Shown piece by piece: positions 62,735 through 64,000 of a stretch of DNA of 64,000 nt. The stretch is taken from positions 20,732,660 through 20,796,659 of the forward strand of contig NC_133235.1 of NCBI RefSeq assembly GCF_040436345.1, in the 5' to 3' direction. Both the position numbers and the translations under genes were made by a program. A model generated the notes under the pieces. That model searched no databases. It saw only the letters and a program-made list of their open reading frames with translations, and was not told where the DNA came from. How positions within the stretch are numbered: the stretch's first letter is position 1; each line of letters opens with the position of its first letter. This stretch comes from Pagrus major (lineage: Eukaryota; Chordata; Actinopteri; Spariformes; Sparidae).

Positions 62735-62740
62735 TATATG
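62735..62740 (+). promoter_or_regulatory. snai2: Possible TATA element of snai2 (TATATG)
   Basis: AGTATATGTAG lies 237 bases before the ATG. It would place the transcription start near 62765 and give a 5' UTR of about 200 bases. A CTCCTCCC box follows. No other TATA-like element fits as well. Confidence 0.35.
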
Positions 62741-62767
62741 TAGATGGCAGTGGGTGACTCCTCCCAT

Positions 62768-62773
62768 GCACCT
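62768..62773. promoter_or_regulatory. CACCTG E-box at the presumed snai2 start site
   Basis: Consensus Snail/Slug-binding E-box just downstream of the TATA-like element. Its position would suit autoregulation, which has been described for Snail-family genes. No direct evidence. Confidence 0.35.
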
Positions 62774-62971
62774 GATAGGGAGTATTTACAGCTCTTTACA
62801 GCTACCCACTGCACTGTTTCCAAGAGCGCAGCGCTGCACCATGACACTCCACTGGACCTAAGCATTAAGGATTTCCGTCTTCACTCTCTAAACCTGCCGC
62901 TATATTTTCCGAGAGGGAAAACAAAACAAAAAAAAAGTTTGCCAAGAGTTGTCCACTACTTGTTTTCCAAG

Positions 62972-63050
62972 ATGCCACGCTCGTTTCTGGTCAAGAAACA
63001 CATAAACTCCGCAAAGAAGCCAAATTATAGTGAGCTGGAGAGCCCAACAG
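62972..63050 (+). CDS. snai2: snai2 exon 1 (coding)
   Basis: The ATG has A at -3 (AAGATGC). The donor is ACAG|GTAAAG. It codes 26 residues plus one base, including the SNAG motif. Confidence 0.96.
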
Positions 63051-63690
63051 GTAAAGTTTGACAAACTCTCAGAAAGTTTCGCGCAAGTTTCTGTTTGCTT
63101 TCTTTCTCCTCATCCAGGCGACATGTGATCCTTCATTTCCCCTTTTTTTCTCTCTCTATTATTTCCAGTGTTCTTCACGCCGCACATCTACAGGGCCCTT
63201 CCTCTGCCCGTCATCCCGCAGCCGGAGATCCTGAGCCCGGCGGCGTACAGCCCCATCACAGTATGGACTACCAGCAACTTGCCGCTGTCTCCGCTCCCCA
63301 GTGACCTCTCCCCCATCTCTGGATACCCCTCATCGCTCTCCGACACCTCCTCTAAAGACCACAGCGGCTCTGAGAGCCCGAGGAGTGATGAGGACGAGCA
63401 GATGCTGCCCAAGCTGACAGACCCTCACGGGGTGGAGGCAGAGAAATTCCAATGTAGTTTGTGCAGCAAGTCCTACTCCACGTACTCTGGACTTCTCAAG
63501 CATAAACAGCTGCACTGCGACGCCCAAACGAGGAAATCCTTCAGTTGTAAATACTGCGAGAAGGAGTACGTGAGCCTGGGAGCTCTCAAAATGCACATCA
63601 GGACTCACACCTTGCCTTGTGTTTGTAAAATATGCGGGAAAGCTTTCTCCAGACCCTGGCTGCTCCAAGGACACATCAGGACGCACACCG
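62972..63690 (+). CDS. snai2: snai2 (slug) zinc-finger transcription factor, 3' part beyond window
   Basis: Coding exons 62972-63050 and 63169-63690 join in phase to give 200 residues. The last exon lies past 64000. The N-terminus [10 protein letters not shown] is the SNAG repressor motif. [12 protein letters not shown] follows, then [11 protein letters not shown], then the slug-specific block [15 protein letters not shown] with [14 protein letters not shown]. Three C2H2 fingers are complete: FQCSLC...HKQLHC, FSCKYC...HIRTH and CVCKIC...HIRTH. The rest, with the later fingers, is missing here. The product binds CACCTG E-boxes, represses E-cadherin-type genes, and acts in neural crest and epithelial-mesenchymal transition. 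The slug block excludes snai1 and snai3. A short uORF (62841-62861) precedes the ATG. Confidence 0.97.
63051..63168 (+). other. snai2 intron 1 (118 bases)
   Basis: GT/AG intron with a strong T/C-rich tract before TTTCCAG; nothing else seen. Confidence 0.9.
63169..63690 (+). CDS. snai2: snai2 exon 2 (coding)
   Basis: The acceptor ATTTCCAG ends at 63168 and the donor CACACCG|GTGAGT interrupts the HTGE linker after zinc finger 3, the conserved junction of vertebrate snai2. Confidence 0.97.
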
Positions 63691-64000
63691 GTGAGTGAAT
63701 GTGGGGTAACAGAGGGCCCTCTGAGTGAGGATGTGGGCTAATTGTGTTCAATGTATACATGATGTAACAGCCTTTACACGTAGAGTAGACTCTAGCTACA
63801 CAGCTCAGGACAGTTTGTAGTCAGGCTGATGTGGAAAGTATGAACTCTCAGATTGATTTTGGTGATGCACTGCGAAGAACAATATTGCTTTTTCTGATAA
63901 ATGTCATGTTTGAATCAAGCAGCGACTGAACCTGCTCAGCTGAGTGCCTCTCTGTAGAACAAAAACAGCAGGCCAGCACTGTGACAGTGTTTCTATTCAA
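63691..64000 (+). other. snai2 intron 2, partial
   Basis: Begins with GTGAGT and continues to the window edge. The final snai2 exon is not reached. Confidence 0.9.

Overview
This window is vertebrate nuclear DNA, almost certainly from a ray-finned fish. It has AT-rich introns with GT/AG junctions, proteins that align along their length with human PCMTD1, SNTG1 and SNAI2 as I know them, long dinucleotide microsatellites, and many dispersed repeats of kinds typical of spiny-rayed teleosts. The species cannot be named from the sequence. There is no bacterial-style operon, CRISPR array, tRNA or rRNA gene that I could see.

Three protein-coding genes explain the coding content. (1) pcmtd1, + strand, 4097-12608, has five coding exons giving a 359-residue protein-isoaspartate-methyltransferase-like protein with a C-terminal SOCS-box-like segment. 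(2) sntg1 (gamma-1-syntrophin), - strand, 18938-43803, has seventeen coding exons that I could join with consistent phase at every junction to give 525 residues, from the initiator Met to a conserved KYAT-type C-terminus. Its 3' UTR lies below 18938. Non-coding 5' exons may lie at 44460-44571 and in a CpG-rich block near 54.1-54.6 kb. (3) snai2 (slug), + strand, begins at 62972 and runs off the right edge. Exons 1 and 2 are present (SNAG domain, slug-specific region, three zinc fingers) and the last exon is outside.

Layout: 1-4096 is upstream or 5'-intron sequence of pcmtd1 with repeats; 4097-12608 is pcmtd1, with a Harbinger-type element carrying a Myb-like ORF in intron 3; 12609-18937 is the convergent 3' region of pcmtd1 and sntg1; 18938-43803 is sntg1 with repeat-rich introns; 43804-62600 is a long gene-poor stretch with repeats, a possible remote sntg1 promoter and probably snai2 regulatory DNA; 62600-64000 is the snai2 promoter and first two exons. 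The order and alternating orientation (pcmtd1 +, sntg1 -, snai2 +) match human 8q11 read in reverse, but the human neighbour PXDNL is missing between pcmtd1 and sntg1.

The three genes do not form a pathway. They are a conserved neighbourhood. I found no convincing new biological system. The most unusual structures are a 34-bp copy of nearby unique sequence embedded in a TA microsatellite, a Harbinger-like element that keeps only its Myb-like ORF, a large inverted repeat in sntg1 intron 1, and a CpG-containing 13-bp minisatellite in the probable sntg1 3' UTR.
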